Source of the DNA: JAPXRI01 sp033813635
GTDB lineage: Bacteria; Bacillota; Clostridia; Oscillospirales; QAMX01
Length of the DNA: 47,253 nucleotides
Direction of reading: 5' to 3'
NCBI GenBank assembly: GCA_033813635.1
Contig: JAPXRI010000018.1
Location: 1-47,253, forward strand
Shown here one piece after another: positions 32,476 through 41,123 of this stretch. The position numbers and the translations under genes were made by a program. Under the pieces are notes generated by a model that made no database searches, was not told the origin of the DNA, and saw only the letters and a list, made by a program, of their open reading frames with translations. The stretch's first letter is position 1, and every line of letters starts with the position of its first letter.

Positions 32476-33560
32476 ATGCCCAGGTTTTGCACCGAGTTTT
32501 CCCTTAAGCCGGACTACGAGATTTCCAAAAAGAGATACGACGCGTTCTGGTCGCGCGAACTGATAGACCGGCCGCCGGTCTCCATCTATCTGCCCGCCGA
32601 AAAAAGGGTCGAGATACCCGAGAGGCAATACCCAAGCCCTGCCGACAGATGGCTCACACGGATTTCCGGGCGGAGCGGGAGGCTGCGCGGCTCCGAAACA
32701 CGGTCTTTTACGCCGACGCGCTGCCAATAGCCTGGCCGAACATGGGGCCAGAGATTTTCAGCGCGTGGTGCGGCTGCGGTTATCAGTTCGGGGATACGAC
32801 GGCCTGGAGCTTCCCCTGCGTAAACGACTGGGAAAAGGACGGACCGAAGGCCGTGTTCAATCCCGAGCACCCGCTTTTTAAAAAGACGGTGGACTATACA
32901 AACGCGCTGCTCGAACGGGCAAAGGGCACTTTCATCGTAGGCCTGACCGATTTCCACCCCGGCGGGGATCATCTGGCTGCGCTCCGGGATCCGCAGAATC
33001 TCGCGACGGACATGCTGGACTGCCCCGAACTTGTGGCGGAAAAGCTCGCAAGCTCGTATACCGAATATTTCCGCGTCTACGACTTCTTTTACAATATCCT
33101 CGTCTCGGCCGGGATGCCGATTACCAGCTGGATGTCGCTGATACACGAGGGCAGATTCTATATCCCCTCCTGCGATTTTTCCTGCATGATAAGCACAGAG
33201 ATGTTCGAGCGCTATTTCCTGCCCGGAATCGCCGAGGAGTGCCGCTTCTACGAGCGCTCGATCTACCACCTCGACGGCCCCGGCGCTCTGAGGCACCTCG
33301 ATTCGATACTCCAAATCAAGGAGCTCGACGCCGTGCAGTGGGTCTGCGGCAGCGGCAGGGAAGGCTTCGCGCGGTGGCTTGACGTTTACAAAAAAATCCA
33401 GAACGCCGGCAAGGGAATGCCGCTCTCAATCAGTCTTGACGAGCTCCCGCTGGTTTTCGAAGCTCTAAGGCCGGAGGGTGTATGGTTTTCGTCGATTTCC
33501 GGAATTACGGACAGAGAAACCGCGGACAGCGTGCTGAAACGAATCGAAAAATGGAGATAG
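32476..33560 (+). pseudogene. URO-D-like methyltransferase/decarboxylase gene broken by one base
   Basis: The first frame (from ATG at 32476, AAGGACGTG upstream) reads MPRFCTEFSLKPDYEISKKR to YPSPADRWL. It then becomes nonsense, while the frame one position back continues from THTDFRAEREAARLRNTV through a URO-D-like TIM barrel (FIVGLTDFHPGGDHLAAL, PSCDFSCMISTEMFERYF, YHLDGPGALRHLDSI) to 33560. Inserting one G between 32655 and 32656 restores a continuous ADRWLDTDFR. The product would be about 361 residues, like corrinoid methyltransferases or URO-D relatives of unknown substrate. No slippery heptamer is visible, so mutation or a read error is more likely than programmed frameshifting. Confidence 0.85.
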
Positions 33561-33585
33561 CCTGACCGGACCCGGCTACAGCGAT

Positions 33586-33647
33586 ATGCTCCCCTTAAAG
33601 CGGACAGCGGAATTAGCAAAACCGCTGAGAGCTTAAAAGGGGAGCAT
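33586..33647 (+). terminator. Large hairpin between converging genes
   Basis: ATGCTCCCCTTAAAGC (33586-33601) pairs with GCTTAAAAGGGGAGCAT (33631-33647) with one bulge, enclosing an inner CAGCGG / CCGCTG stem. The run after it (ATTTATG) is a weak T-tract. Its outer stem closely resembles that of the gcv terminator at 23296. Confidence 0.65.
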
Positions 33648-33667
33648 ATTTATGCCGCGGCTTATTT

Positions 33668-34390
33668 TTATTGCTTTACCGCCGCTTTTCTGGAGCCGAG
33701 CCATGAAAACATCGCAGCTAACCCGGCGAGGCAGACAAAGCACAGCGCCGAGAAGAACAGCCCGCCGTACTTCATTCCGAGGACGAATTCGAAAAGCCAC
33801 CCCAGCGCCCGGCTGATGCGCCCGCCCGTCCACTGCGCGTCCACAATCGGCAGCACAATCAGCAGCAGCACCGGAAGGCCGGCGGATACGAGGATTTTAA
33901 CGGGCTTTTCCATTTTGTAGTACAAAACGGTGATCAAATACCCGAGGGATACGGAGAACAGGTTGACCGCCGTCATCCAAACGAAGCCCTTGAGCGCGAT
34001 CAGTACGCCGTAGTCCCCGTAAAGCTGCTCAATCAGCGGCCGGTAGGGCATAAAGAGCCTCGCAGCCGCCGCCAGCACCGCGTCCACTGCGGACATCCCC
34101 ACCGCGGTCATGCCGGCGAGGATAAAAAACCCGGTGAAGCAGGTTTTTCTTGAGACCCCGTTTTGCATAAAGACACCGAAGGGCGAGCGGAAGGCGTTCA
34201 GTCCGAGGACGAAAACGAATATAGTCGTGGCGAAATCAAAACCCCCGATGGTAATGTTAAGGCTTTTCGCCTCGGCAATGCGGTATTCGACCCCCGCCAG
34301 TATGTAGAGCGCCAGAATCACCGCGTAGTAGATCGCGATCGCCCGGCGGTTATCGCGGAAATAGTATCCGACGGTTGTTTTCAGTTTCAT
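33668..34390 (-). CDS. ABC-2 type permease of the YtrA-type module
   Basis: The 240-residue protein has six hydrophobic spans (for example IAIYYAVILALYILAGV and ILVSAGLPVLLLIVLPIV). It is encoded one base after the ATPase stop region and is its membrane partner. The module with a GntR regulator and an ATPase matches the ytr-type ABC systems of Firmicutes, often induced by cell-envelope-active compounds. Cargo is unknown. Confidence 0.85.
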   Translation of the reverse strand: MKLKTTVGYYFRDNRRAIAIYYAVILALYILAGVEYRIAEAKSLNITIGGFDFATTIFVFVLGLNAFRSPFGVFMQNGVSRKTCFTGFFILAGMTAVGMSAVDAVLAAAARLFMPYRPLIEQLYGDYGVLIALKGFVWMTAVNLFSVSLGYLITVLYYKMEKPVKILVSAGLPVLLLIVLPIVDAQWTGGRISRALGWLFEFVLGMKYGGLFFSALCFVCLAGLAAMFSWLGSRKAAVKQ

Positions 34391-34391
34391 C

Positions 34392-35285
34392 TTAATTCCC
34401 CTCTTTTCTGTTCGTCAGTTTGATAAACAGCTTTTGCAGATCAAGCTTTGAAAACGCTATGTTTTCCCCCTCCGGCGAAAGCTCGGATTTTCCGGGCTCG
34501 GAAGATCCGAGTATATACACGGCCTTCATGCCGCCCAGCGCATCCTCGCCGATCACGTTTTTCCCCCGCGCGTACGCGTCCACCGCCGCGGCCGGGCCGG
34601 AGACAGTATAGCCGGAGGACAGCAGTGCCTCGCAGCTCTCGTTTTCTATGATCTTTCCCTCGTTGATAATCACCACGTGCTCCAGTATGCCCGAGATCTC
34701 GTCGATCAGGTGCGTCGATATCACAAAGGTCCTCGGGCTCTCCGCGAAGCTCTTTACCAGCTCGGCGTAGAACAGATCCCTGTTGTTCGCGTCCAGACCG
34801 TTTGCGGGCTCGTCTATCAGCACATAGGGCGCGTTTACACACAGCGCACATATCAGCCTGAATATCGTGTAATACCCGGTGGAAAGCGCGCGGAGCCTCT
34901 TTTTCGGATTAAGCCCGAAGGCCTCGCAGAGCCGTTTCGCTTTTTCTCCGTCGAAAGCGCCGTAGAACCTTCCAGTCCATAAAAACGCCTCCGAAACGCG
35001 CATCGTATCCGGCAGGAGCTTCCCGTCGCCGACCATGTATACCGCGGACTGTGCCCGGTCGTTTTCCGCCGCCGGCATGCCGTTGATTGTGACCTCTCCC
35101 CCGTCCGGAAACAAGCGGTTTGATATGATGTTTAAAAGCGTAGATTTTCCGGCGCCGTTCCTGCCCAGCAGCCCGTAGATTTTCCCGAACCCGAATTCAA
35201 GCGACACACCGTCCAGCGCGGTTACGCTGCCGAAACGCTTCGTCACGTTTTTAACCGCAATACCCGTGTTTTCCATATTAGTCAT
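34392..35285 (-). CDS. ABC transporter ATP-binding protein of the YtrA-type module
   Basis: The 297-residue ATPase has Walker A (LLGRNGAGKSTLLNI), Walker B (YVLIDEPANGLD) and H-loop (FVISTHL). The signature motif is degenerate: RLRALSTGYYTIFRLICALC has LSTGY where LSGGQ is usual, as commonly seen in this subfamily. A C-terminal extension of about 90 residues follows the ATPase core. It lies 15 bp after the GntR gene and directly before the permease gene. Confidence 0.92.
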   Translation of the reverse strand: MTNMENTGIAVKNVTKRFGSVTALDGVSLEFGFGKIYGLLGRNGAGKSTLLNIISNRLFPDGGEVTINGMPAAENDRAQSAVYMVGDGKLLPDTMRVSEAFLWTGRFYGAFDGEKAKRLCEAFGLNPKKRLRALSTGYYTIFRLICALCVNAPYVLIDEPANGLDANNRDLFYAELVKSFAESPRTFVISTHLIDEISGILEHVVIINEGKIIENESCEALLSSGYTVSGPAAAVDAYARGKNVIGEDALGGMKAVYILGSSEPGKSELSPEGENIAFSKLDLQKLFIKLTNRKEGN

Positions 35286-35300
35286 TCCCTTCCTTTATCT

Positions 35301-35669
35301 TCATTCTTTCATGCTCTTTACCACGAGCGCAGCGACCTCGGCGGCCGAAAGCCCGAGTTTTTTTGCCTCGGCCGCGAGCTTTTGCACATACTCCTCGTAA
35401 AACGCCGACCGCCGCTTCTCTATGATCCTCTGCTTCGCCCCGGCGGACACAAACATCCCGATTCCCCTCTTCTTGTAAAGTATTTCGCTTTCCACCAGCG
35501 CGTTCATCCCTTTAAGCGCCGTGGCCGGGTTTATCTTGAAGGCCGCGGCTATCTCCGTCGTCGAAGGGACCTGGGTCTCCTCCGGGTAAGCTCCGGTAAT
35601 AATCGCGTCCTCAATCCCGTCGCAAATCTGCATAAATATCGGTTTCTCACTGTTGAAATCCAGCTTCAT
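35301..35669 (-). CDS. GntR family regulator, YtrA subfamily
   Basis: The 122-residue protein has a winged-helix domain (about 8-75; QICDGIEDAIITGAYPEETQ, then VPSTTEIAAAFKINPATALK) and a short two-helix C-terminus, the size and layout of YtrA regulators, which have no effector-binding domain. The start at 35669 follows GGGTGATAGG. It probably represses its own operon from the inverted repeat at 35702-35727. It is the first gene of the regulator-ATPase-permease unit. Confidence 0.9.
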   Translation of the reverse strand: MKLDFNSEKPIFMQICDGIEDAIITGAYPEETQVPSTTEIAAAFKINPATALKGMNALVESEILYKKRGIGMFVSAGAKQRIIEKRRSAFYEEYVQKLAAEAKKLGLSAAEVAALVVKSMKE

Positions 35670-35701
35670 CCTATCACCCGCCAATCACCGCATTACTAAT
35701 G

Positions 35702-35752
35702 TACTTAATTGCTTGTGTAACTAAGTATATATCCCTCGCCCGGCTTTGTCAA
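35702..35752 (-). promoter_or_regulatory. Promoter and operator of the YtrA-type operon
   Basis: On the minus strand, TTGACA (35747-35752) and TATACT (35724-35729) are 17 bp apart. An inverted repeat TACTTA ... TAAGTA (35702-35707 and 35722-35727) overlaps the -10 box and the start point, which is where a GntR repressor would be expected to bind. Confidence 0.75.
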
Positions 35753-35791
35753 TAGCTTTTTAACGTATTTAAAAAATATTTTTTGCGCGGC

Positions 35792-35821
35792 TTGACACAG
35801 GCGTTATCCGGGCTTTAAAAT
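35792..35821 (+). promoter_or_regulatory. SigA-type promoter of the 35856-39526 genes
   Basis: TTGACA (35792-35797) and TAAAAT (35816-35821) have an 18-bp spacer, about 35 bp before the ATG at 35856. It is divergent from, and only 40 bp away from, the YtrA-type promoter. Confidence 0.7.
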
Positions 35822-35855
35822 AAGCTTGGTAAGTATCTTCCGGAGGTGTTTTTTT

Positions 35856-36686
35856 ATGGCGAGAGCGGCCGATAAGTTCTGGCTGTTTGCGTGCCGCGCA
35901 GGGGACGACGACAGCTATCTTGAAAATGGCGGCAAGTCCGGTTATTTTTCTGAAAAATCCCGCATTACCCCGGCCGAGGGGGCCTACATGCTCGGCATCG
36001 ACAACATGATAATGGTGGTCTCCCACGGTGACCCCAAGTCCTTTTCGCCGGAGGCATACGGCTATATGGAGAGCTTTTGCCGTATGAATAATGTGTTCTG
36101 GAGCTCAACCGGCTCGGCGGGCTACCGCGCCGGCGACGAGGAAGCCTTTATCTGCGAGCTGGCGGAGAAGTACCCCTCCATCCGCGGCGCTTATCTGGAC
36201 GATTTCGCGGGTATGTTCGACGCACCGCCCGCCGAGAAAAAAGAAAAAATGATCGCCATGCTCCGGGAGATCCGCGCCGGGCTCGACAGGGCCTGCCGGA
36301 GGATGGAGATCTGGGTCACTTGGTACGCCGCCGACATGGCGCTTCTCGACGAGGACATCATGCGCTATATCGACGGCATAGCGTTCTGGACCTGGTCGTA
36401 TAAGGAGCTGCCCCTGCTCCCCGAGCGCTACACGCAAATCGAAAAGCGTTTCCCGGACAAAAAGAAGCTGCTCGGTATATACATTTTTGACTACCCCTCC
36501 CGCGCGCCGGTGCCGGACGACATGATGGCGTTTCAGTGCGATTTCGGACTCGATATGCTCCGCAGCGGCCGGCTGGACGGGATGATCTTCCTGACCAACT
36601 GCGTAATGGGCATCGGGTTGTCAAGCGAGTATTTTCTCCGGGATTGGATCGACAGGGTAAAGGACACGCCCGTGCCCGACAAATAA
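35856..36686 (+). CDS. TIM-barrel-like protein of unknown function
   Basis: The 276-residue cytosolic protein has alternating strands and helices suggestive of a TIM barrel, with acidic strand ends that could be catalytic: RGAYLDDFAGMFDAP, EIWVTWYAADMALLDED, IDGIAFWTWSY and LGIYIFDYPS. I know similar sequences only as hypothetical proteins near carbohydrate genes. The ATG at 35856 follows CGGAGGTG. The next gene, a DUF4838 protein, starts 29 bp later, so they share a transcript. A glycoside hydrolase role is inferred from context only. Confidence 0.7.
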   Translation: MARAADKFWLFACRAGDDDSYLENGGKSGYFSEKSRITPAEGAYMLGIDNMIMVVSHGDPKSFSPEAYGYMESFCRMNNVFWSSTGSAGYRAGDEEAFICELAEKYPSIRGAYLDDFAGMFDAPPAEKKEKMIAMLREIRAGLDRACRRMEIWVTWYAADMALLDEDIMRYIDGIAFWTWSYKELPLLPERYTQIEKRFPDKKKLLGIYIFDYPSRAPVPDDMMAFQCDFGLDMLRSGRLDGMIFLTNCVMGIGLSSEYFLRDWIDRVKDTPVPDK

Positions 36687-36715
36687 AGCTTTATTTTTGG
36701 GAAAGGACGATATCA

Positions 36716-38452
36716 ATGCAAATCACCCTTATCTCCGGCGGCCGTACCGATTATGCGATCTATCTCTGCGAAGACCCCTCCCCCTCCCAGCTCTACGCAG
36801 CGAAAGAGTTATCCGACACGCTGTACAATATGACCGGGGCCCGACTCGGGATAGCCGGCCCGGCTGAAAATCCGCCCGAAAAAGCCGTCTGCATCGGCAT
36901 CAACGGCGGTGAGACCTTCGGGGATGAGGATTTTCATATTTTGACTATAGGCGACACCCTTTTCATCCGCGGCGGAAAGGCGCGCGGCTGTCTCTACGGG
37001 GTATATGAATTTTTAGAGAGGGTCTGCGGCTGCCGCTGGTTTGCTCCGGACTGCACGCACATCCCGCAAAAGACGGAGCTCACCGTGCCGATGCTCGATT
37101 TTGCCGCGGGCCCTGCGTTTTCATACCGGGAAGTCTTCTATAAACACTGCTTTGACGGCGATTTCGCCGCCAGGGCGCGGCTAAACGGTTCCCATATGCG
37201 GCTTGAGGATAGACACGGCGGAAAGGTCAGATACGCCCGGGGCTATTTTGTGCACACCTTTTCAAGGCTTGTCCCGCCCGAAACATACTACGGGCAGCAC
37301 CCCGAGTATTTCGCGCTGAGAAACGGCGTTCGCGAGCGCGACAACGCGCAGCTCTGCCTCTCCAATCCGGAGGTGCTGGAAATCGCGGCGGAAAAAGCCA
37401 TTTCGGAGCTCCGTTCGCAGCCTGACGCGAAAATAATCTCCATCTCGCAAAACGACGGCTCGCTCCCCTGTACCTGTCCCGCCTGCCGCGCTATCGCGGA
37501 GGAGGAGGGCAGCGAGTCCGGGCCTATTCTCCGTTTTGTCAACAGCATCGCCGAGCGGATAGAAAGGGAGTTCCCCGATGTTCTGGTCGACACCCTCGCC
37601 TACGACTACTCGCGAAAGCCGCCGAGGCTGACCAGACCCCGCCGCAACGTCATTATCCGCCTCTGCTCGTTTGAATGCTGTTTTTCCCACCCCCTTGACG
37701 GCTGCCGGGAGATCGCGGACGCAAAGAAGCGCGGCACGCCGCCGGAGTTCGCGGATTTCGCCGGCGACGTCGAAAAATGGTCCCGCATCGCCAACAGGCT
37801 CTTTATCTGGGACTATGTGACGGACTTTGAGTTTTACCAGCACCCCCACCCGAATTTACACGTGCTCGCTCCTAATATCCGTTTTTTCGCCGCCAACAAC
37901 GTGGAAGGCGTGTTCGAGCAGGGCAACGGCCAGAGCCCGAACGGCGAGATGGCCGAGCTTCGGGCTTACCTGTTATCCAGGCTGCTGTGGGACAAGGACG
38001 CGGACGTAACTGCCTGCACGGAGGAATTTCTTAACGCTTGGTTCGGCCCGGCCGCTGAGGCGATGCGCGCCTATCTGTCACTTGCGAAAAGCGCCGTTCT
38101 TCAGAGCGGCTACCACCTCAGCCTCTACGACCATCCGGCCGCCCCGTACATCACACCGGCGTTCTTGTCGGAGGCCGACTCTCTCTTCGACGCCGCTGAG
38201 AACAGCGTAAGTGACGACACCGAGCTCCTGCGCAGGGTGAAAAAAGAACGGCTCGGCATTCGCTTCGCCTGGTTTTTCCACCTGGCGCCGGACGATAACC
38301 GTTCCCGGGAGGTTGAGCAGTATATTGAGGACTCAAAGGCGCTGGGCGTTTTGCGGTTCAGTGAAAAATGGGGTACGGAAAATATCCGCCGCCTCGCGAT
38401 GAGAGGCGTATGGCCCCCGCTCGAGAAAGACATGGAGGTAATCAGGGACTGA
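36716..38452 (+). CDS. DUF4838-domain glycoside-hydrolase-like protein
   Basis: The 578-residue protein has an N-terminal alpha-glucuronidase-like domain (AAKELSDTLYNMTGARLGIA ... GVYEFLERVCGCRWFAPD) and a central DUF4838 region with HPEYFALRNGVR, SISQNDGSLPCTCPACRA and VDTLAYDYSRKPPRLTRP. The CxCxxC cysteines are a recurring mark of this family. A helical C-terminal domain follows. Such proteins occur in polysaccharide-utilisation loci, but no activity is established that I know of. The ATG at 36716 has GGAAAGGACG upstream; the frame is open further left without a site. Confidence 0.85.
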   Translation: MQITLISGGRTDYAIYLCEDPSPSQLYAAKELSDTLYNMTGARLGIAGPAENPPEKAVCIGINGGETFGDEDFHILTIGDTLFIRGGKARGCLYGVYEFLERVCGCRWFAPDCTHIPQKTELTVPMLDFAAGPAFSYREVFYKHCFDGDFAARARLNGSHMRLEDRHGGKVRYARGYFVHTFSRLVPPETYYGQHPEYFALRNGVRERDNAQLCLSNPEVLEIAAEKAISELRSQPDAKIISISQNDGSLPCTCPACRAIAEEEGSESGPILRFVNSIAERIEREFPDVLVDTLAYDYSRKPPRLTRPRRNVIIRLCSFECCFSHPLDGCREIADAKKRGTPPEFADFAGDVEKWSRIANRLFIWDYVTDFEFYQHPHPNLHVLAPNIRFFAANNVEGVFEQGNGQSPNGEMAELRAYLLSRLLWDKDADVTACTEEFLNAWFGPAAEAMRAYLSLAKSAVLQSGYHLSLYDHPAAPYITPAFLSEADSLFDAAENSVSDDTELLRRVKKERLGIRFAWFFHLAPDDNRSREVEQYIEDSKALGVLRFSEKWGTENIRRLAMRGVWPPLEKDMEVIRD

Positions 38453-38542
38453 TTTTGCGCCTTTAGCTCCGGAAACCCGCGCGGTCGGCAATATTATTGT
38501 TGTACAGCGATATACTTTACACGGTTGTTATCGGAGGTGCCC

Positions 38543-39526
38543 ATGAAAACGATACTCTGCACAGGCGATTCGCACACCTGGGGCCAGGGCGTTCCCGGCC
38601 TGGAGGAGAGCTTTTCCCCGCCGGTCGTCGCCGGGGACCTGCGTCTCGTACCCTTCCGGTTTAAAAGCTATGTCAACCTGCTGCGCGACGAGATCGGCAG
38701 GGCTTTCGGCTCCGAGGCGGCGGAGATGGACGCGGGCGGGCTTTGCTCGCTCTCGGGAAACCGCGCGGTGAGCAATTCGGCTTTAATCGGAGAAAAGCCT
38801 TTGTCGCTGGAATTCGAGGGTGAGCTTGTCAGGCTTCAGCTGATGCGCGATACCGAACCGTCGGCCGCCGAAATCCGGCTTGACGGGGAGAGTCTCGCGG
38901 CAATCGATCTCCGGGCGGATTTTTCTGAAAACAATTATAAAAATTATTCGTTCTATTGCCCGCCGGGAAAACACACGCTGACAGTGTGCGCGCTGGAAGG
39001 CTCTGTTTTGCTCTACCGCGTCGAGACCTATCGCGGGCGGTACGCGGTGGTCAACTGCGGGATCGGCAGCTGCCCCGTGGAGAAATTCGTCTCCGGGTAC
39101 TTCGACGACTACGCAGCCGTTTTCAGGCCCGCCGTCACGGTGCTCGAAGCTCATACGATAAACGACTGGCTTTTTAAAGACCCGCCGGAGCGCTACCGCG
39201 CCCGCCTGATAAGCGCAATTGAGGCATTTTTGTCGCTGGGCAGCCGAGTCCTGCTGCTGACCGTTTCCCCCATTCTCGGCGCGCAGGCTATGCCCTTCAA
39301 CCCGGTCCCCTATTCCGAATATGTGGAGCAGAGCCGCGCCGCCGCGGCGGAGACCGGAGTGCCCCTCTGCGACGCGAACGCGCTTATGGGAAAGCTTATC
39401 TCCGGCCTAGATGAGGAGGAGGCTTTCGCGCTGCTGTATAAAGACAACTGGCACGTTAACGCTCTCGGCCATAAAATCTACGCCGGGGCGATTTGCACGT
39501 CCCTCGAGAAAAACAATATGCTTTAA
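38543..39526 (+). CDS. SGNH/GDSL hydrolase with an inserted beta-domain
   Basis: The 327-residue protein has the block I serine motif at the very start (ILCTGDSHTWGQGVPG) and the catalytic Asp-His pair near the end (KDNWHVNALGHKIY). Between them, residues about 75-165 form a beta-rich segment (LVRLQLMRDTEPSAAEIRLD, YCPPGKHTLTVCALEGSVLL) that resembles a carbohydrate-binding jelly roll and precedes block II (VVNCGIGS). It would remove acetyl or similar esters from glycans. No signal peptide. CGGAGGTG precedes the ATG. It follows the DUF4838 gene by 90 bp. Confidence 0.85.
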   Translation: MKTILCTGDSHTWGQGVPGLEESFSPPVVAGDLRLVPFRFKSYVNLLRDEIGRAFGSEAAEMDAGGLCSLSGNRAVSNSALIGEKPLSLEFEGELVRLQLMRDTEPSAAEIRLDGESLAAIDLRADFSENNYKNYSFYCPPGKHTLTVCALEGSVLLYRVETYRGRYAVVNCGIGSCPVEKFVSGYFDDYAAVFRPAVTVLEAHTINDWLFKDPPERYRARLISAIEAFLSLGSRVLLLTVSPILGAQAMPFNPVPYSEYVEQSRAAAAETGVPLCDANALMGKLISGLDEEEAFALLYKDNWHVNALGHKIYAGAICTSLEKNNML

Positions 39527-39575
39527 GCTGACTTTTCGGGTATAATAATTAAAAGCGTAAAAGAAGGCTGATATC

Positions 39576-40541
39576 ATGACTAAGGAAATATACCTCGCCG
39601 GCGGATGCTTTTGGGGGACGGAGAAGTACCTGTCGCTGATCCGCGGCGTAACGGACACGGCGGTGGGCTACGCTAACGGAAAAACGGAGAACCCCACCTA
39701 TCAGCAGGTCTGCCACAACGATACCGGACACGCCGAGACAGTCCGGGTGACATACGACCCCATGGTTTTGAGCCTAGAAAAGCTGCTTGAGGTCTATTAC
39801 CGCGCGATCGACCCCACCTCCGTCAACCGACAGGGCAACGATGTCGGGACGCAGTACCGGACAGGCATATACTTTACAGACCCCTCCGACAGAGCGGTCA
39901 TAGACGCGTCGGTCGAAAAGCTGCAGACAAAGTACAAAGCGCCTGTCGCTATAGAGGTCGGCCCCGTTGAAAACTTCTATCCCGCGGAGGAGTATCACCA
40001 GAAATACCTTGATAAAAACCCCGGCGGGTACTGCCATATCGGAAAGGACAAATTCGAATACGCCCTCGCGGCAAACGCTCTCCCGGCGGCTTCTTCTCAA
40101 AAATACGCAAAAAGGGCGAAAGACGATCTGAAAAAAGAGCTCTCGCCGCTTGCCTACGCCGTTAACCAGGAGAGTGCGACCGAGCCGCCGTTTAAAAATC
40201 CGCATTTTGACAATTTCAAGCCCGGAATCTACGTGGACGTCACAACCGGCGAGCCGCTGTTCACCTCCCGGGATAAGTTTGACTCGGGCTGCGGCTGGCC
40301 CGCGTTCTCAAGGCCGATAGACAATAACCTGCTCGACGAGAGGCTCGACCTGTCCCACGGCATGGTCAGAACCGAGGTCAGAAGCAAAACCGGCAACGCG
40401 CATCTCGGCCACGTCTTTTCCGACGGCCCGAAGGAGTCCGGCGGCTTAAGATACTGCATTAACAGCGCCGCCCTGCGGTTTATCCCGCTGGAGGATATGG
40501 AAAAAGAAGGCTACGGCGCTTATATCAGCCTTGTAAAGTGA
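39576..40541 (+). CDS. msrAB: Bifunctional methionine sulfoxide reductase A/B
   Basis: The 321-residue fusion has MsrA first (GGCFWGTEKYL, catalytic C11; GYANGKTENPTYQQVC) and MsrB second, joined near residue 190. MsrB has GCGWPAFSRPID with its resolving Cys and the catalytic C294 in LRYCINSAALRF. No CxxC zinc pairs are seen, so this is a zinc-free MsrB. It repairs both S- and R-methionine sulfoxide in the cytosol using thioredoxin. It ends at the 40560 terminator and starts after a TATAAT at 39541. Confidence 0.95.
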   Translation: MTKEIYLAGGCFWGTEKYLSLIRGVTDTAVGYANGKTENPTYQQVCHNDTGHAETVRVTYDPMVLSLEKLLEVYYRAIDPTSVNRQGNDVGTQYRTGIYFTDPSDRAVIDASVEKLQTKYKAPVAIEVGPVENFYPAEEYHQKYLDKNPGGYCHIGKDKFEYALAANALPAASSQKYAKRAKDDLKKELSPLAYAVNQESATEPPFKNPHFDNFKPGIYVDVTTGEPLFTSRDKFDSGCGWPAFSRPIDNNLLDERLDLSHGMVRTEVRSKTGNAHLGHVFSDGPKESGGLRYCINSAALRFIPLEDMEKEGYGAYISLVK

Positions 40542-40559
40542 GTAATTTTACAGACAAAG

Positions 40560-40597
40560 CCCCGGGAGTTCGGTTTTCCCGGGGTGATTTGTGTATT
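40560..40597 (+). terminator. Rho-independent terminator after msrAB
   Basis: CCCCGGGA (40560-40567) pairs with TCCCGGGG (40577-40584), followed by TGATTTGTGTATTGTTT. The T-run is interrupted, but the stem is strong. Confidence 0.7.
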
Positions 40598-40652
40598 GTT
40601 TATTTTATAGGCTGTTACCGGCTTTAAGCCGCCGCGTCCTGTATCAGTGCCC

Positions 40653-41114
40653 TTACTCGTCCGAACTTGCGAGCCTGTATATGCTCCAGAGCCTTTCCGA
40701 GTCCCGCTTCGCAAGCCACAGCTCGCTGTCCACATAGTAAATCTGGAAGCCTCTTTCGTTTTCGGCGAAAAACTGCCATATCTCGGCATCTTCATCGATG
40801 TCCGGGCCGATGCTCTCAAATTCCGTGCTAAATACCTCCGGCCCGGCTTTCTTCACGTTATACGAGACGGATACCCTCTCCTCCGTCCCGTCCGGGTTCG
40901 TTATCGTAAGCGAATACTCCGCGACGATATAACCCGGCATATGCCCCTTGATCGGCATAAACGAGCTCAACGGGTTGATATAGACGCAGGAGTCGTATTC
41001 ATACCCCCCGTAGATATCCGAGGGCGCGGGCTTACCGGCCGCCCGAAGACACCCGGATAGGCCTATGAAAAGCGAAAAAAGCAGGGTTGACAAGACAAGC
41101 CTTTTTATCCTCAT
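40653..41114 (-). CDS. Small lipoprotein of unknown function
   Basis: The 153-residue protein has a basic start (MRIKRL), a hydrophobic segment and the lipobox GLSGC at about residues 18-22. The mature part is beta-rich and acidic, with YIVAEYSLTITNPDGTEERV and IYYVDSELWLAKRDSERLWS, a pattern seen in short secreted Firmicutes lipoproteins. It is 9 bp downstream of the SGNH gene on the same strand, so the two are probably one transcript. Confidence 0.75.
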   Translation of the reverse strand: MRIKRLVLSTLLFSLFIGLSGCLRAAGKPAPSDIYGGYEYDSCVYINPLSSFMPIKGHMPGYIVAEYSLTITNPDGTEERVSVSYNVKKAGPEVFSTEFESIGPDIDEDAEIWQFFAENERGFQIYYVDSELWLAKRDSERLWSIYRLASSDE

Positions 41115-41123
41115 AGCTAAACC

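Noticed and set aside
32640..32665. Programmed ribosomal frameshift in the URO-D-like gene
   Set aside because: No X-XXY-YYZ slippery heptamer, no internal Shine-Dalgarno at the right distance, and the family is not known for recoding; one missing G explains it more simply.
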